Shown in pieces: positions 47,161 through 59,383 of a DNA stretch of 64,000 nt (its first letter is position 1; each line of letters opens with the position of its first letter). The notes under the pieces are model-generated. The model was not told where the DNA came from. It saw only the letters and a program-made list of their open reading frames with translations, and did not search any database. Source of the stretch: Akebia trifoliata (Eukaryota > Streptophyta > Magnoliopsida > Ranunculales > Lardizabalaceae); NCBI GenBank assembly GCA_017979445.1, contig CM030706.1:7171595-7235594 (forward strand). Direction: 5' to 3'. Position numbers and translations under genes: made by a program.

Positions 47161-47542
47161 GGGTCCCGTTCGGCACCCTAAGTTCTACCATACACTTTAA
47201 CAAATGCGTTTTGTCCTACATGGGTTAGAAGTTTCGGAATGGGCTGATTTTTGGTGAGAATGATCTCTATGGTGAGGAGATCATCCTCACCAAAAATCAG
47301 CTCATTCCAAAACTTCTAACCCCATCAAAAATGATTTACAAAAAAATGGACGGTCCACGATTTTTCAACGTGTAAACATGGGGCTAAACATTTCGGAATG
47401 GGCTGATTTTTGGGGAGGATGATCTTCTAATCATAGAAATCATCCTCACCAAAAATCAGCCCATTCCAAAACTTCTAACCCATGTAGGACAAAAAACGTT
47501 TGTTAAAGTGTGTGGTAAAACTTAGGGTGCTGAACATTTCCC
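47161..47542. mobile_element. Double-hairpin foldback element
   Basis: The outer inverted repeats run about 65 bp (gttcggcaccctaagttcta against gttcagcaccctaagtttta). Inside are two hairpins (about 47225-47325 and 47380-47482), each built on ggaatgggctgatttttgg, separated by a linker with atggacggtccacg. The empty site is seen at about 54884-54900. It sits between TA-rich flanks. Confidence 0.8.
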
Positions 47543-47560
47543 ATAAATATATAGACAATT

Positions 47561-47568
47561 CACACACA

Positions 47569-47620
<52 letters not shown>
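47561..47620. repeat. CA/CT microsatellite
   Basis: Five CA units followed by 25 uninterrupted CT units. Absent from the duplicate UGT unit. Confidence 0.95.
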
Positions 47621-47622
<2 letters not shown>

Positions 47623-48057
47623 ATAATAAATAAAGATAAGATAATTCACCTCACATTCTAGAAAGTAGTGAAGGACCTTTCATATTCACACGTTGAGTAC
47701 AATTTTTGTTGTAAAATATCTTGGTTCTTCTTGATGTTCAACTCAATTAGAAATTGACACTAGATCTCTTAATAATTGGAAAAATTATAAATTTCTTTAG
47801 AAGATTTGAATTTGAATCGAGGTGTGAACCCTTCAGAGCCAAATAATACTCCATTAAAATATATTTGGAATCCCATCACGCACAACTTAGTCTAAAACCC
47901 AATTTCGAGGTGATTCCATTGAATAATATTTTTGTATGTATATCAAAGTATTGAATTTCTTTTCTTACTTTCAACGCATTAGTTTAAATCCATTGAACAA
48001 ATATCCATGATGTTTCAATGTATTCAAACTTGAAGTATTTTGGGTTATTATTTTGCC

Positions 48058-48229
48058 TTTCAATTCTTTAAATATTTTAGAGATTACCTTCCAAGAATGG
48101 TTGGGATACAGCTATTAAATTACTGATCACATGCTCCTCTTGATCTCAATCTTCTCTAATAAACTACTAACAAATGACAATAATGCCATAATTTTAATTT
48201 GTAGCCAAAATCATGATTTTTTTAATTAA

Positions 48230-48232
<3 letters not shown>
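48058..48232. repeat. R-block scrap
   Basis: Matches about 2617-2770 of the first unit (ctttaaatattttagagatt), then runs into a TA microsatellite. Confidence 0.7.

Positions 48233-48282
<50 letters not shown>
48233..48282. repeat. TA microsatellite before Copia-1b
   Basis: About 25 TA units directly before the Copia homology begins. Copia-1 also begins just after a TA run. Confidence 0.9.
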
Positions 48283-48284
<2 letters not shown>

Positions 48285-50237
48285 CAAAATATGTTGTGGA
48301 ATCATCTTATTTTTTTGGGAGAATACACTTTTCTAGGCTATTAAATAAAAAAAGTGTTTTTGGTTGACAATAAATTTTTTAAACGATTAAAAAGCTATTA
48401 CTAAATATGTTAAAAATGACTTTGATATTAAAAGTGCAAAATACAAATTTTGACCATGTTATCCTAAGGTTTGAAATACACTTCTTTTTCCCCTTAAAAT
48501 TAATCACATCTTTGGCCCTTGATTTAATTTCTTCAAAACAATCATCTTCACCTTAAGATATTATATCTGCTTCAACCTTCAAATTTTAATGAAATATAAG
48601 ATTTTTTAGGAGATGCAAAATGGGAGAATTTTGAATAAAACAATCTAAGATTTTCTTCAAATGATTAAGGCAAGGATGAAAATAATGGGTAATTTATATA
48701 TATATATATATATATATATCCCGCCACATTTGAGTGAATATTTGATATATCCCTTTATTGGACACTATTAGCAGACCAACATTTATTGTAGTTTTTCCCT
48801 TTCTCGACACTGTCATATTAAAACATGGACAATTCCCAAGATAAAAAAATTGTGGAGTCAAGGATGACTGTTTCAGCAACAGAGGTTTGGGCTTGAGACA
48901 ACAAATGGTGCAAAAGGATTGATACTTGCACTCCTCATGGAGTAAAGTTGGTTGCTTTACTTCTTTCTACTTTTTCTTTGGGATACCATTTTGTTGGAAA
49001 GAATCCTATTGGAGATAATGCTGCTGAAATGTAGCTCAATCAGAGTCCTATTGACTGCTGAAACATAGCTCAATCAGAATCCTATTGGAGGAACAATTCT
49101 TCTTCAAGATAACGCTGCTGAAATGTAGCTCAATCTGTTGCTGAAACGTAGTTCAATCAAAATTGCAATGGACTTAAGATTCAAGACCGAATCAGAGATA
49201 AACCAGTTTCCTAATAGGAAACTCATTCTCTATTGTCGATTGATTTTATTTACTTATAAATAAGTAATAAAAAATGAAAATAAAAATAGAGAGAGAAAAC
49301 AGAGAGAAAAAAAAAAAAAACAATAGAGAGAACAGAAACTCTCTCTGGTTCTTGAGCGAACCCTTCATATCATCAATAATATCCCTCTCCGTTTGCACAT
49401 GGATGTAAGCAATTTGCCGAACCACTACAAATCTTACGTGTGCTCTTGTTCTATGCATGATTTGTTCATTATTTCGTAAAGCTAATATTTGTATTGACCC
49501 TTTTTTTTTTGCTTCGTAACTCAACAAATTGGTATCAAAGCGCCGAGGTTAGCTTCTTGGTGTTCATCAGGAGTTAAGGTAATTGGTTTTTCCTTGATTC
49601 ATTGGTTTGGTGATTAGTTTATGAAAATTGAAAGAACTATGGTGAATTCTAATGAATCGGAGAATAGTTCTATTGCTTCAGCAAGTGGTAAAAAGGGTAA
49701 CACAACTATGATGTTTTCTAATGTTAAGATCGAAGTCGAGAAATTTACTGGCACAAACAACTTCGGCATGTGGAGATGTGAGATCATTGATGCCCTTTGT
49801 CAACTCGATTTGGACAAGGTGTTGGAAAAAAACCGGAGGAGATGGATGATAGTGTTTGGTGTAAGATGAATAAAAGGGCATGTGGCCAAATTAGGTCATG
49901 TTTGGTGTATGACATAAAGTACCAAGTTATGAATGAGACTTTGGCTAAGACTATGTGGTCGATGTTGGAAGAGAAGTATCTAGTTAAGAGTATTCAAAAT
50001 CGTCTCCATTTGAAAAAGAAACTTTACTGATTCAGTATGAGGAAGGGTATTTCTATGTCTAGCATTTGAATGATTTCACCAAGTTACTTGCAGACTTGGC
50101 AAATCTTGAAGAGGTTATTGGTGATGAGGACAAAGTTTTGTTGTTCTTGAACTCACTTCGTGGGGAATATAAGCACTTTGTTACTACGATAACCTATGGG
50201 AAGGATAATTTGAAGTATATAGATGTTACGACGGAAA
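48283..50237 (+). mobile_element. Copia-1b: second copy of the Copia 5' part
   Basis: Homologous to 16790-18760. It has the LTR ending ctcaaca at about 49526, a primer-binding site at 49530, and the gag start ATG at 49621. The gag is broken by a frameshift at about 49830 (a lost base in an A-run), a TGA at 50028 and a lost base at about 50061. It is cut off at about 50237 (acgacgg) and joined to UGT flank DNA. It carries no protease, integrase, RT or 3' LTR. Confidence 0.8.
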
Positions 50238-50239
50238 AA

Positions 50240-50951
50240 TTCTATAAGAAGAAACGTAGCAGAATCATCTTATATTGAAGCAGGAAAAATTCTCACTTGA
50301 CATGCCCAATGATAATGGATGGAGACCAAATTAAAATTCACTTATATAGAACACGGACAGGCACATTACTGTTAGGGCCTTTTTATTGGACCGCCTCCAA
50401 AGTGTCTTATTGCAATTATAATATGTATAGGTACTTAACAGGCCTAAGACGGACCATGCCTAATAAGTAAACAAAATTCGTCCCTTTGATAGTCTTATAC
50501 GTACAATTTTACAGCAACAATGAGTGTCTGATGTGGGACCAAACTCAACAAAGATTCTAAAAAGAATAAGACCAAGCAAAATAAAATTAGTTCAGAATTT
50601 TGAATTAATCTCAACCGTTAATCCCAAATCTCTCACTAACTCAATCGCATTAAGTTTTTGCTCCGCATAAAGAGGCCAACTCAATATCGGTACACCTAAC
50701 CATAAACTTTCCAAAATTGAGTTCCAACCGCAATGTGAAACAAATCCTCCAATCGCCTTGTGGGCCAGGATTGACACTTGTGGGCCCAACCACACATTAA
50801 ACCCCTCCCTTCCGTTCACTCCAAGAACCCATCAGGAAGAACTTCTTCGAGATTTGTGTAATCACTTGGTGTATCAAACTTGGATGTTGGTGGACGACGT
50901 CGTGACCACAAGAACCTGTACCCACTTCGCTCGAGCCCAATTGCGATCTCT
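50240..50951 (-). pseudogene. UGT71-like pseudogene 2, 3' part
   Basis: Close copy of 45720-46610. The PSPG box reads [34 protein letters not shown] and [15 protein letters not shown], nearer to a functional box than copy 1, but the opening Trp-Ala of the box is changed to Leu-Gly. It ends LTVEINSKF at 50592. The upstream half is separated by an LTR-like insert at 50952. Confidence 0.8.
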
Positions 50952-53900
50952 TGACACCCCGGATTTTCAACTCATATCTCGAGAAAATTAAATGGTGAGA
51001 TCTGGAAGAAAATATCGAAGGAGAGACTTAGAGTAAAATACTCGGATTTTGTTATGATTAATTTCGAGGAAAATCAACTTCGCCATTAGATTCAAAAGGA
51101 TCGAAATATATACATTAGCCTGTAAGCGAGTCCGAATTCGAATTCGGATGGAGAAGTTATAGAATCCTCGAATTTCGTGTTAAGTGGGACCCAAAACAGT
51201 GGAATTTCGTTAGAGCGAGAATCGAAAAGATTTGATGACACCATTAGATCCGAATCGAAAAATTATTCGAAATGGTATATTCGTTTGTCGTTTTTTGAGT
51301 CCGAATAGTTAAGTTACGATCGAAACTAGAAATAAGGGGGAAATTACAAGTATGCCCCCCAGCTTTATTATAAAAAGGAATCTGATTTCTTTTATTTCAT
51401 TATTTCCTCTTTTTCTCTAAGGAAACCCCAAACGACAGCCACTTCTCCACCCTAGGGTTTCGACCCATTTCCGTCAAGTTTGTGCGCGAACGAAGCCGAG
51501 TTGAACCTCGACGAAGAAGGCAAAGTTGTCGGCCACGACGAGGGCTACAACTTCACCACCTTTGGTTGTTCATTCTTGTTCGTTTTCTTCATCTTCCATC
51601 AAAACCAGCCGGGTAGCTCGAGTAAACCTCCCCATCTTCCGTCCGAGGGCTTCATCGAGTTAGGAGCTAGGTCTTTACTTCATTATAGAAGCGAAGGAGA
51701 ACGTCATTGTCGGATACCTTGCAAACCCTCGCTCGTTTCGCATCCAAGTCAGCCCAACCTCGACTCTTGAGCCATCCAACCCTGATTTGTAGTGCTAGCT
51801 TGTATCATTGGCGTCCACAACCAAGTAAGGGACTTCCAATTCTTATTGGTAGCTTTAGATTTTCGAAATGTGCATTTAGGGTTTTGAAACAAAACTTATT
51901 GTTTGCATTTAAATCGTAGAAATTGGTGTTTGATTTCAAATTCATGGTAGAAGTAGGTGTTTTGTTTATGTTTTATCGAATTTTGATAACAAAATCGTGG
52001 GTGGGTTGAATGATTCGAAGAATGGAAGGAGAATCCGAAACATGGATCGAAAACTCGAAGGTTCGAGTAAGGTTCAGGCTGTAGGTGGGAAGGGTCGGTG
52101 CCACCGGCACCTACCAAAGGCATTCTGTCGGTTCCACGGACATCTGCCGATGACCAATATGTCGGTTCCACCGACAGAATCCTGATTCTGCCACCGATAG
52201 CCACCGACAGACACAGTTTTGATCAGAACAGTGTTCTGACTCTTGGCTTGACCTCCTCACACCTTATACACTATTTTCCACCCTTTATTTCATTAAAAAC
52301 ATTTAAGTAAATGTCCTCTTTAATTTTTACTTTCCATTTACTTTAAGTTCTTTAATGAAATTAAGGTTTTACCCCCCATTTCGGAACAATGGGAATGGTT
52401 TTAAGATCCAAATCTCAAAGGATCAAAATCCGAATTTTGGTTTCAAGAACAAAACGTAATTTTCGATGTTTTCGGCAAGTTTTCAAAATGAAATAACTTT
52501 CGCGTTTCTTTGAATTAGATTACAAAAACTATATGGTGTCGAATCTCATGATCGAGACATTCATTTCGAAAAATCCATTTTCAATTTCGAAAACTTTGAA
52601 AAATTGAGTTTCTGACACTTAGCCAAATTTTCACCAGCTTTCTCTATTTTTAACAGCTTTGGTCCCGAGCATCGCTGGGACCTTGTTTTTTAATAAACTT
52701 CGGTGGTTTTCAATGGAAAGACCAAAAGAATGACTTTGAAAGATTGAAAATGAATGGTTGATTTGAAAGGATGAAAAATGAGAACGTTGAGAGAATGGGA
52801 AAAGGGAATGAACGGTAAAATGTCAGAATCACACCCGCGGGGTGATGTCTGCATTTTACATTGTATGTTGTGTGTAGGTTGGTGAAAGGATATCCAGGTT
52901 ATTAATGAAAGGGTTGCATGTTTATTTCCGATTATGTTAGCGCTTGCGCTGAGTACTGTTATTTATTTTAGGCCGGGTGGCCACGGTTGCATGGTAGGAA
53001 CTGGATATCCGTTCTCAACCCTGTTCTGTTAATTTCTCTTTTGTTTTAAATGAAAAATCATATATATATATACGTAGTTATTTTGTGAGCTGTTAAAGGG
53101 TTTGTGAATGCCTGAAGGGATAGTGTGTCACATCATCCGGAGGGGTGCACTATCCTGGGATGTACGGTAGGGACCACCAAACTCATACGTGGTATGGGAC
53201 GCGTATGAGAGTGGAGTCACAACTGGAATCCGGGTCCATTCCTTTCTTATCTTTACTAGTGAACGTGTATTGTAAAGGTGGTCGTATACGAGTGGAGTGT
53301 CATTTGGGAATCACATGTACGCCTGATAGGCATAGACGAAGATGATTAGTTAGTGATCACTAACAATCTAGTAGTAGTCGAACGTTCTGACACATCGAAA
53401 AGAGACCCATTGCTTACGGTCACGTCAAACGGCCAGCCTGAGCCGGATAAATGGTCACCAATGTGGTAAGTGCAGCAACCGGCCACAAAATCAGGAACTA
53501 AAAGTCAGATTTATGTTGTAATATCATGTCCTGACTGGGAGCGATCCAGTCGTGAATCCCAACTCTTTAATTCCAATACTCCACCATTTGTATTATGTAT
53601 CTGTTGTTATATTTCGGATTATAAACTGAGAAGCATGTCTATTATTTCAATGTTGTCAACATTATTTGTATAAAATGGAGAATGTGTAACGAGTATGGAC
53701 GATTGATGCTATGTGTAATTTTTAAACTGTTTAGTTGCTCATCCCTGGCTATATGTACCAGTTGATCGTATTTTATCTTGTAAAACCTTGCATGTATTAA
53801 AATATTCAGTATGCTTTATTCGATCATACTTAGGAAGGGTTATTAGTAGGAATTGGCTGTGGACTTACTGGGTAACCATTGTTACTCACCCTTTCCTTCC

Positions 53901-54350
53901 TATTTTTTTAGTTTCAGCACTTGCAACTGTCGAGGCAGGCGTAGAGGCAGTAATTGAGGAGTATCTGGTCGATCAGATCGACGATCAGATTTTATTGCCT
54001 GGTGAGCACTAGGACCACATCCCTTAGTGTTGTCAATTTCATCCAGGATGTATGTAGTTTTTGGATTTGAGAGTTTAGGCCTCTGTTAGAGTGAGAGTGT
54101 TTTGGTAAGCCTGTATATTGATAAATCTTCCGCACTCTGATCTACTTACATGATAGATGTAATTAGTCTTCCGCTGTTATTTTCCTGTATCTACATTTTT
54201 ATATACAGGTTTTGTTATAAATTGGTTTATCAGGTTTGAGTTCCGTGAAACGCTAACATAAATAGAGGAGACCATGCCGAAATTTCGAGGTGCCACCTAG
54301 TACCTTGGGATTTGGCCTTGGGATTTGTGTTAGCGTTTGGCGGGGCGTCA
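50952..54350. mobile_element. 3.4 kb LTR-like insert, probable solo LTR of a Ty3 chromovirus
   Basis: Begins tgacaccccggattttc and ends ttggcggggcgtca, a 10-bp inverted end pair with the TG/CA rule. It splits the UGT pseudogene cleanly when compared with 46600-46620. No gag or pol coding sequence was found. It resembles the long LTRs of plant Tekay-type elements. A stretch at 52090-52200 repeats ccaccgaca-type motifs. There is no 5-bp target duplication, which is odd for a simple solo LTR. Its short ORFs look spurious. Confidence 0.6.
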
Positions 54351-54618
54351 CATGTGGTTTACCGAAAGATCCCTTACTCCCGAAACATAAGAAGATCACA
54401 GATGATGTTGGCTGATCATCAAGCTATTTTGTGATTTTCTCAAAGTGGACCCGATTAGACTCTGATTGGGTCTGTCCCCCATGATCGAGCAACGGTCTGA
54501 CGGGATAAACCAGTGGGTTTGAACCGTTTCAAATGAGTTAATTTTGTGAGTTTCCAACTCGACAAATGAATTTACGATAATACCCTTAGTCTCTCTAAAC
54601 TTTCTAGCGCTATTGAGG
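54351..54618 (-). pseudogene. UGT71-like pseudogene 2, upstream part
   Basis: Resumes the UGT homology exactly where 50951 left off and reaches the NSARKFRE-like region at about 54618. It carries the same frameshift before the VYPVG motif as copy 1, so that damage predates the duplication. The stop that copy 1 has after EKITK is not shared: here the codon shared with the FDDQP region reads into AW-like sequence. Confidence 0.6.
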
Positions 54619-55225
54619 ACCCAATCTTAACCCGCTCCCTTTCTCTTCCAAATACCATTTGGTGTAGACATCATATTAAAAAATTATAATTGAAAAGAAA
54701 GAATATAAAATTTCTCTTAAAAGACTTCATTTTTAATGAACATTTGGACCCTTTAAGAGCCATCTAACAACCTTGTAAAAGTCTTCCTCAAGTTAGCGTA
54801 AATTTCGGATTGGGTTTCCACACAATGGATTTTGAGCCTAAAGTTTTAAAACACAATTACGAGGATGTTTCCATCCGGCATTTATATATATACCCAACTA
54901 GAAAGTAGTGAAGGACCTTCCATGTTCACACGTTGAGTACAATTTTTGTTGTTAAATAGCTTGGTTCTTCTTGATGTTCAACTCAATTAGAAATTGACAC
55001 TAGATCTCTTAATAATTGGAAAAATTATAAATTTCTTTAGAAGATTTGAATTTGAATCGAGGTGTGAACCCTTCAGAGCCAAATAATACTCCATTAAAAT
55101 ATATTTGGAATCCCATTATGCACGACTTAGTCTAAAACCCAATTTCAAGGTGATTCCATTGAATAATATTTTTGTATGTATATCAAAGTATTGAATTTCT
55201 TTTCTTACTTTCAACGCATTGTATG
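54619..55225. repeat. UGT duplication unit, upstream side, empty-site copy
   Basis: Matches 46881-48000 without the foldback element and the CT run. No gene. Confidence 0.65.
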
Positions 55226-57274
55226 TATATCAATGTATTACCTTCCAAGAATAGTTGGGATACAGTTATGTTCCAAACTGATCACATGCTCCTCTTGATC
55301 TCAATCTTCTCTAATAAATTACTGACACAAAACAAACTTATGGAAACTACTTAAAAATATTTGTTGAACTATGTTAGATTTCTTCAAAATAATATAATAA
55401 TAAATAAATGGTGCCACATACACTAATAGTTATAGAAAGTAACTAATTTAAATAATATGGTTCCCTTGGACCCATAGTTTGGGTTAGGCTTTACAATAAT
55501 AAGAAATTTAAGTGGGAAAAAACAAATATTCGCTCAATATTAACTTCAAATGGGCATAATTTCAATTGATTATTATAATAACAATTGAAAAAATTAATTA
55601 ATGAAAATATCTACTACATTGTCTATAATAAGCATCTCAATGATTTCTATAGAACAAACACTTACATTCATCAAGAAAGAATTTGGTCTTTCCTTATTTT
55701 TTGAGACAAAGAACTAAAGTGGATCACATAGCAATATTTCTGAGTGTTCATATGCCATGGTTTTGAAACTTATATGAGCCCATGACAATTTGGTGGATTA
55801 CAAGAAATTCATTGTGTATCACTGTTGAAATTGACTCACTCAAGATCCAAAATGAATCACCTAATGATATTTTGAAAATCTTGGTCAAGTTTATGAAAAT
55901 TTAGCCAAGTCATCTGGTTTTAATTATTTTTGAAACAAAATAATCTATTTTTAATAATTAAATATTTGTGATATATATAAAATATGATTTTTTTTAATTT
56001 TTTTTAGCATCTATTAATTCACCTTAATAGAAAATTAATAATTGTGGGTTAAAATTTTTCAACACCCCACCTAAATGTAGGGTATGTGTCTTGACAGGAT
56101 AGTCAAAATATAATCTACCTTAGCGATCCCAAATACTTATCAAACTAATGTATGAAGTCTGACTGAGAAAAATTAAAGCTAGTTTCATCTAAAATGGTTT
56201 GCTTCCCAAATTTAATTTATTTGTGCAGGAGTTCCTTTAGATAGAGTCAATATACCCAAAGTACCCTTAAGGGTATTTTGATCATTGTATATTATAAAAA
56301 GAGAGAATCTAAGGCCGCACCAAATTTTTCTAAGAGCACCCGAATGATATGATATTAATGAAGATTAGCACACATCTTTAGGTGATTTTAGTAAAAGTTG
56401 GTGTGGCAATAGAATTTCTCTATAAAGAAAACAAATTCTTGTAAAAGTCAATAACACATTCTAATTGGTCGATGAACCTTCCTTTCCATTCAACGAATCT
56501 TATAAAAAATTACGTTTATTTTAAATATCTCAAAATATTAAATATATATAAAAAATTGAAAGTTGTTATGTCCTCTGTACATTATATAATTTAATGTTAC
56601 TTATGGTATGGATCTCAAGGATTCTGGAGTAATTTAAAAGAAAAAACATTTTTAACTAATTTTAAAATATATAAAACTAATCATTTAAATATTAAATAAA
56701 TCTTATTTATATATTTGAAAGAAATTAAGCAAACACACACACACGGCATGGTTTCTCTTACTTAATAACATCCATCGTAGCATAGTTCTTACTCGGATAT
56801 ATGGCTAAGAGACAAACAAATTACCAATATTTTGCATCACCCAATTATACATTACAAATATTCAAATATGTTTCCTAATTTTGTACCCTTTTAGACCAAA
56901 CAAGGGAAAGCTATAGGAACTATGATGTACACAAAAAAAAAGAAATTTAAAAAAAATAAATAAATAAATACATGACACTTTGCACAACATGCGAGCCTGG
57001 ACATACTCGAAATAAAATGGAGTGAACAAATTGATCACAAAGTAATAAAGCCTCATGAAACATCGATGTTCTCCAACATGTATGCTAGGACTCTGTCTAT
57101 TAAAAAAACATGCACACGCCACATCCTGTAGAAGGATCCATGGGACTAGATTACTAATTAATCAAAATAAATGATCGTCATAATTAAGGAAAAGAAGAAG
57201 AAATTTCTTCAACCAATACTGTAAAATTAAGAATTAAAACTAAAAACAAAAAATGTACTTACATGACATGTTGT
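55226..57274. repeat. R block: 3'-flank of copy D
   Basis: Homologous to the other R blocks, with several deletions. The minus-strand ORF at 56862-57122 (86 residues, starting MACACFFN) corresponds to the presumed 3' UTR exon and is similar to 4706-4903. Confidence 0.7.
57126..57262 (-). other. Predicted 3' UTR intron of copy D
   Basis: Donor cat/gtaagtac just after the stop codon and acceptor ccttctacag/gatg, 137 bp, at the same positions as in copy A. Inferred only. Confidence 0.45.
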
Positions 57275-59383
57275 TCAAACAAGTTCTGGAATTACACAAT
57301 CTTCACTCATTGTATGAGTAACATCTACATTTTGTTCCACTGGTTCGATACGCTGAGAGTCTATTGCAGGATCCATGATTATAAAGCTAGTCATGTCAGT
57401 TCCATCCGGAAATGACCAATGAATTTTATGCTCTAACGGTTCAAGTTTGCAAAGGAATTTCAAGACAAATCCTGCTCTTTCTTCACGTTCTATAATGGGA
57501 CCCTCGAGAACATGTTTGAATATGGCAAGTGGGAGTTGAGGGAGGAAAAAGTGCAATATGTCCACAAATATGTGTTCCATGTGCACATATAACTCATTGA
57601 TTGACGTGTATGGTCTCGGAGACTCTTGTCCAATGATAAGCTCATAGAAGATGTCTATAACTTCCCTTGGATGTAGATATTGATCAATGAAACACCAAGT
57701 TTCACTAGATGTCACCTTTAATTCTGTAATAATCCCAAGTGCACAACGTATGTCCAATTGATGTTGCGATCGAGAACTTCCATCCATAGATTTCTTAAAC
57801 GATGGTGAATAACATTTTTTAACTGTGGGTTTAATGAATCTCGTATGAAACCAATGGCATGCATTGTCCCTGTTCATCCACAATTCTTTTGCCGTTGCAC
57901 ATCTCATCTTGCAATCCGTGTCTTTGGCATTCACTTTCTCGTCAATGAAACAAATGATTTCGAAGGCTTCATCTAAGCTTTGAACTAGAGAAGAAATAAG
58001 GGTATCTGGTAGAGCAACGATAGCAACTCTTGCAATGATTACCAATAAAAGACAAGAGAATTTGTTCTCATGTGAACTGGACATTGTATTGGTAGTTGAC
58101 TCTTCAGATGGATTAGTTTGGGAAAGCAATTGGATTAGATGAGTGGGATAATCCTTTTCATGTTTCTCCATCAATCTCTTTATCGCTTTTTCACCGTTTC
58201 TTTGTATCCACTCTTCTACATCCATATGGATTATTTCATTGTTTCTTTGTTTACCAAAACAAACTTTAGAGATTGCCATCAAACACACCATTAACACCAA
58301 AGATAAGAGATAAGCCAAGACATACAATGCCGTGTTCAATATGTGTAATATCCACAAACCATTCGTTGCAATCGTTTGTAAGATAAACATGAGGCTCATT
58401 CTAAAGATTTTGAAGAATGCTTGATTGCGGAGCTTTATCAAAGACGATGAAACCCAGGAAGAAGGGAAGAAGTAAACATCAGAAAATTTTATTTCTTCAG
58501 AGATTTTGAATTTAAACCACCATCTCAATACACTTGCTATACTTCCTATTAAGACAGTGAAAATTTGAGTTGAAACCACTATCCACATTGACCATTTATA
58601 AGCAGAAATTCCACATTGAAACTCTACCTCCTTAAGAGCAAGTGATCGAAATGCGGCTTGCGAGAGAACAAGTGTGCAAAGTGTGGACAACATGCCCGTA
58701 CTGAACACAAAAAATTCATCGCCGATTACAGTCTCAACATCTTTTTTATAGTGGGATACATAAAACAATTTCAATCTATGTACCATATTCTTACTCTCTG
58801 AATTTGAAGGGTCACTCTTTTTAAGTTGATCCTCAATGTTAGAATATGAGGACATATCAAGAGGGTGATTTAGTTTGAACAAGGACCACAACACTCCGAG
58901 TAATAAAAGCATGCAGGACATAATTATGACATGTTCTACAAGGAATGAGAAGATCACACCAGTGACAATCTGTATACAAACATTGACAATCACAGTTACT
59001 ACGAAAATGCTCAAGGAGATGATATTGGATAAGCATTCAGAATCACTCTGAGTTAGAAGTGATGATGAGAAAAAACTCATCGAAATGCATATTAAGACAG
59101 TGCCAGTAAGTTTGGATAGTTGATCTTGAGCAGAAGGCATTGAACTAGTGAGATCTACAGGAAGCTTTGTAGCTATGGCGAGAAGAGTGAGTGTAAGTGA
59201 GTTGAGTGAGAAGAATCGACAAGGAATCCATGGCTTCCTATTATGCAACCCATTTAATAGATCACAAATCATAAATAGAAAACATACCAAAGTGGCTGCC
59301 GCTGTATATAAGCCAATCAAAGGAATTGGTGAAGAATACATGTTTTCATTAGATGTTGCATTGAAACATGAATGGATCGCCAT
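57275..59383 (-). CDS. Array copy D: multi-pass membrane protein of unknown function, 702 aa
   Basis: Full-length partner of copy A, with the same length, start context and end (IPELV). It has about nine likely membrane segments in residues 21-375 and a soluble C-terminal half with HWFHTRF and DILHFFLPQLP. The main difference from A is at residues 213-232 (KKDVETVIGDEFFVFSTG against KNDAEMVIENGLIWIGMG). Small clusters also lie at about 290-300 and 345-355. No known domain, catalytic motif or targeting signal is recognised. The reading frame is intact and the 3' UTR intron signals are kept, so this and copy A are the best candidates for expressed genes. Confidence 0.85.
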   Translation of the reverse strand: MAIHSCFNATSNENMYSSPIPLIGLYTAAATLVCFLFMICDLLNGLHNRKPWIPCRFFSLNSLTLTLLAIATKLPVDLTSSMPSAQDQLSKLTGTVLICISMSFFSSSLLTQSDSECLSNIISLSIFVVTVIVNVCIQIVTGVIFSFLVEHVIIMSCMLLLLGVLWSLFKLNHPLDMSSYSNIEDQLKKSDPSNSESKNMVHRLKLFYVSHYKKDVETVIGDEFFVFSTGMLSTLCTLVLSQAAFRSLALKEVEFQCGISAYKWSMWIVVSTQIFTVLIGSIASVLRWWFKFKISEEIKFSDVYFFPSSWVSSSLIKLRNQAFFKIFRMSLMFILQTIATNGLWILHILNTALYVLAYLLSLVLMVCLMAISKVCFGKQRNNEIIHMDVEEWIQRNGEKAIKRLMEKHEKDYPTHLIQLLSQTNPSEESTTNTMSSSHENKFSCLLLVIIARVAIVALPDTLISSLVQSLDEAFEIICFIDEKVNAKDTDCKMRCATAKELWMNRDNACHWFHTRFIKPTVKKCYSPSFKKSMDGSSRSQHQLDIRCALGIITELKVTSSETWCFIDQYLHPREVIDIFYELIIGQESPRPYTSINELYVHMEHIFVDILHFFLPQLPLAIFKHVLEGPIIEREERAGFVLKFLCKLEPLEHKIHWSFPDGTDMTSFIIMDPAIDSQRIEPVEQNVDVTHTMSEDCVIPELV

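Larger units (their letters stand above)
46881..48057. repeat. UGT duplication unit, upstream side
   Basis: Matches 54618-55220 apart from the foldback element at 47161-47542 and the CT microsatellite at 47561-47620, both absent from the other copy. No gene is seen. Confidence 0.65.

Noticed and set aside
51480..53673. Several ORFs of 60-100 residues within the 3.4 kb LTR-like insert
   Set aside because: No shared frame, no motifs, and typical of long LTRs.
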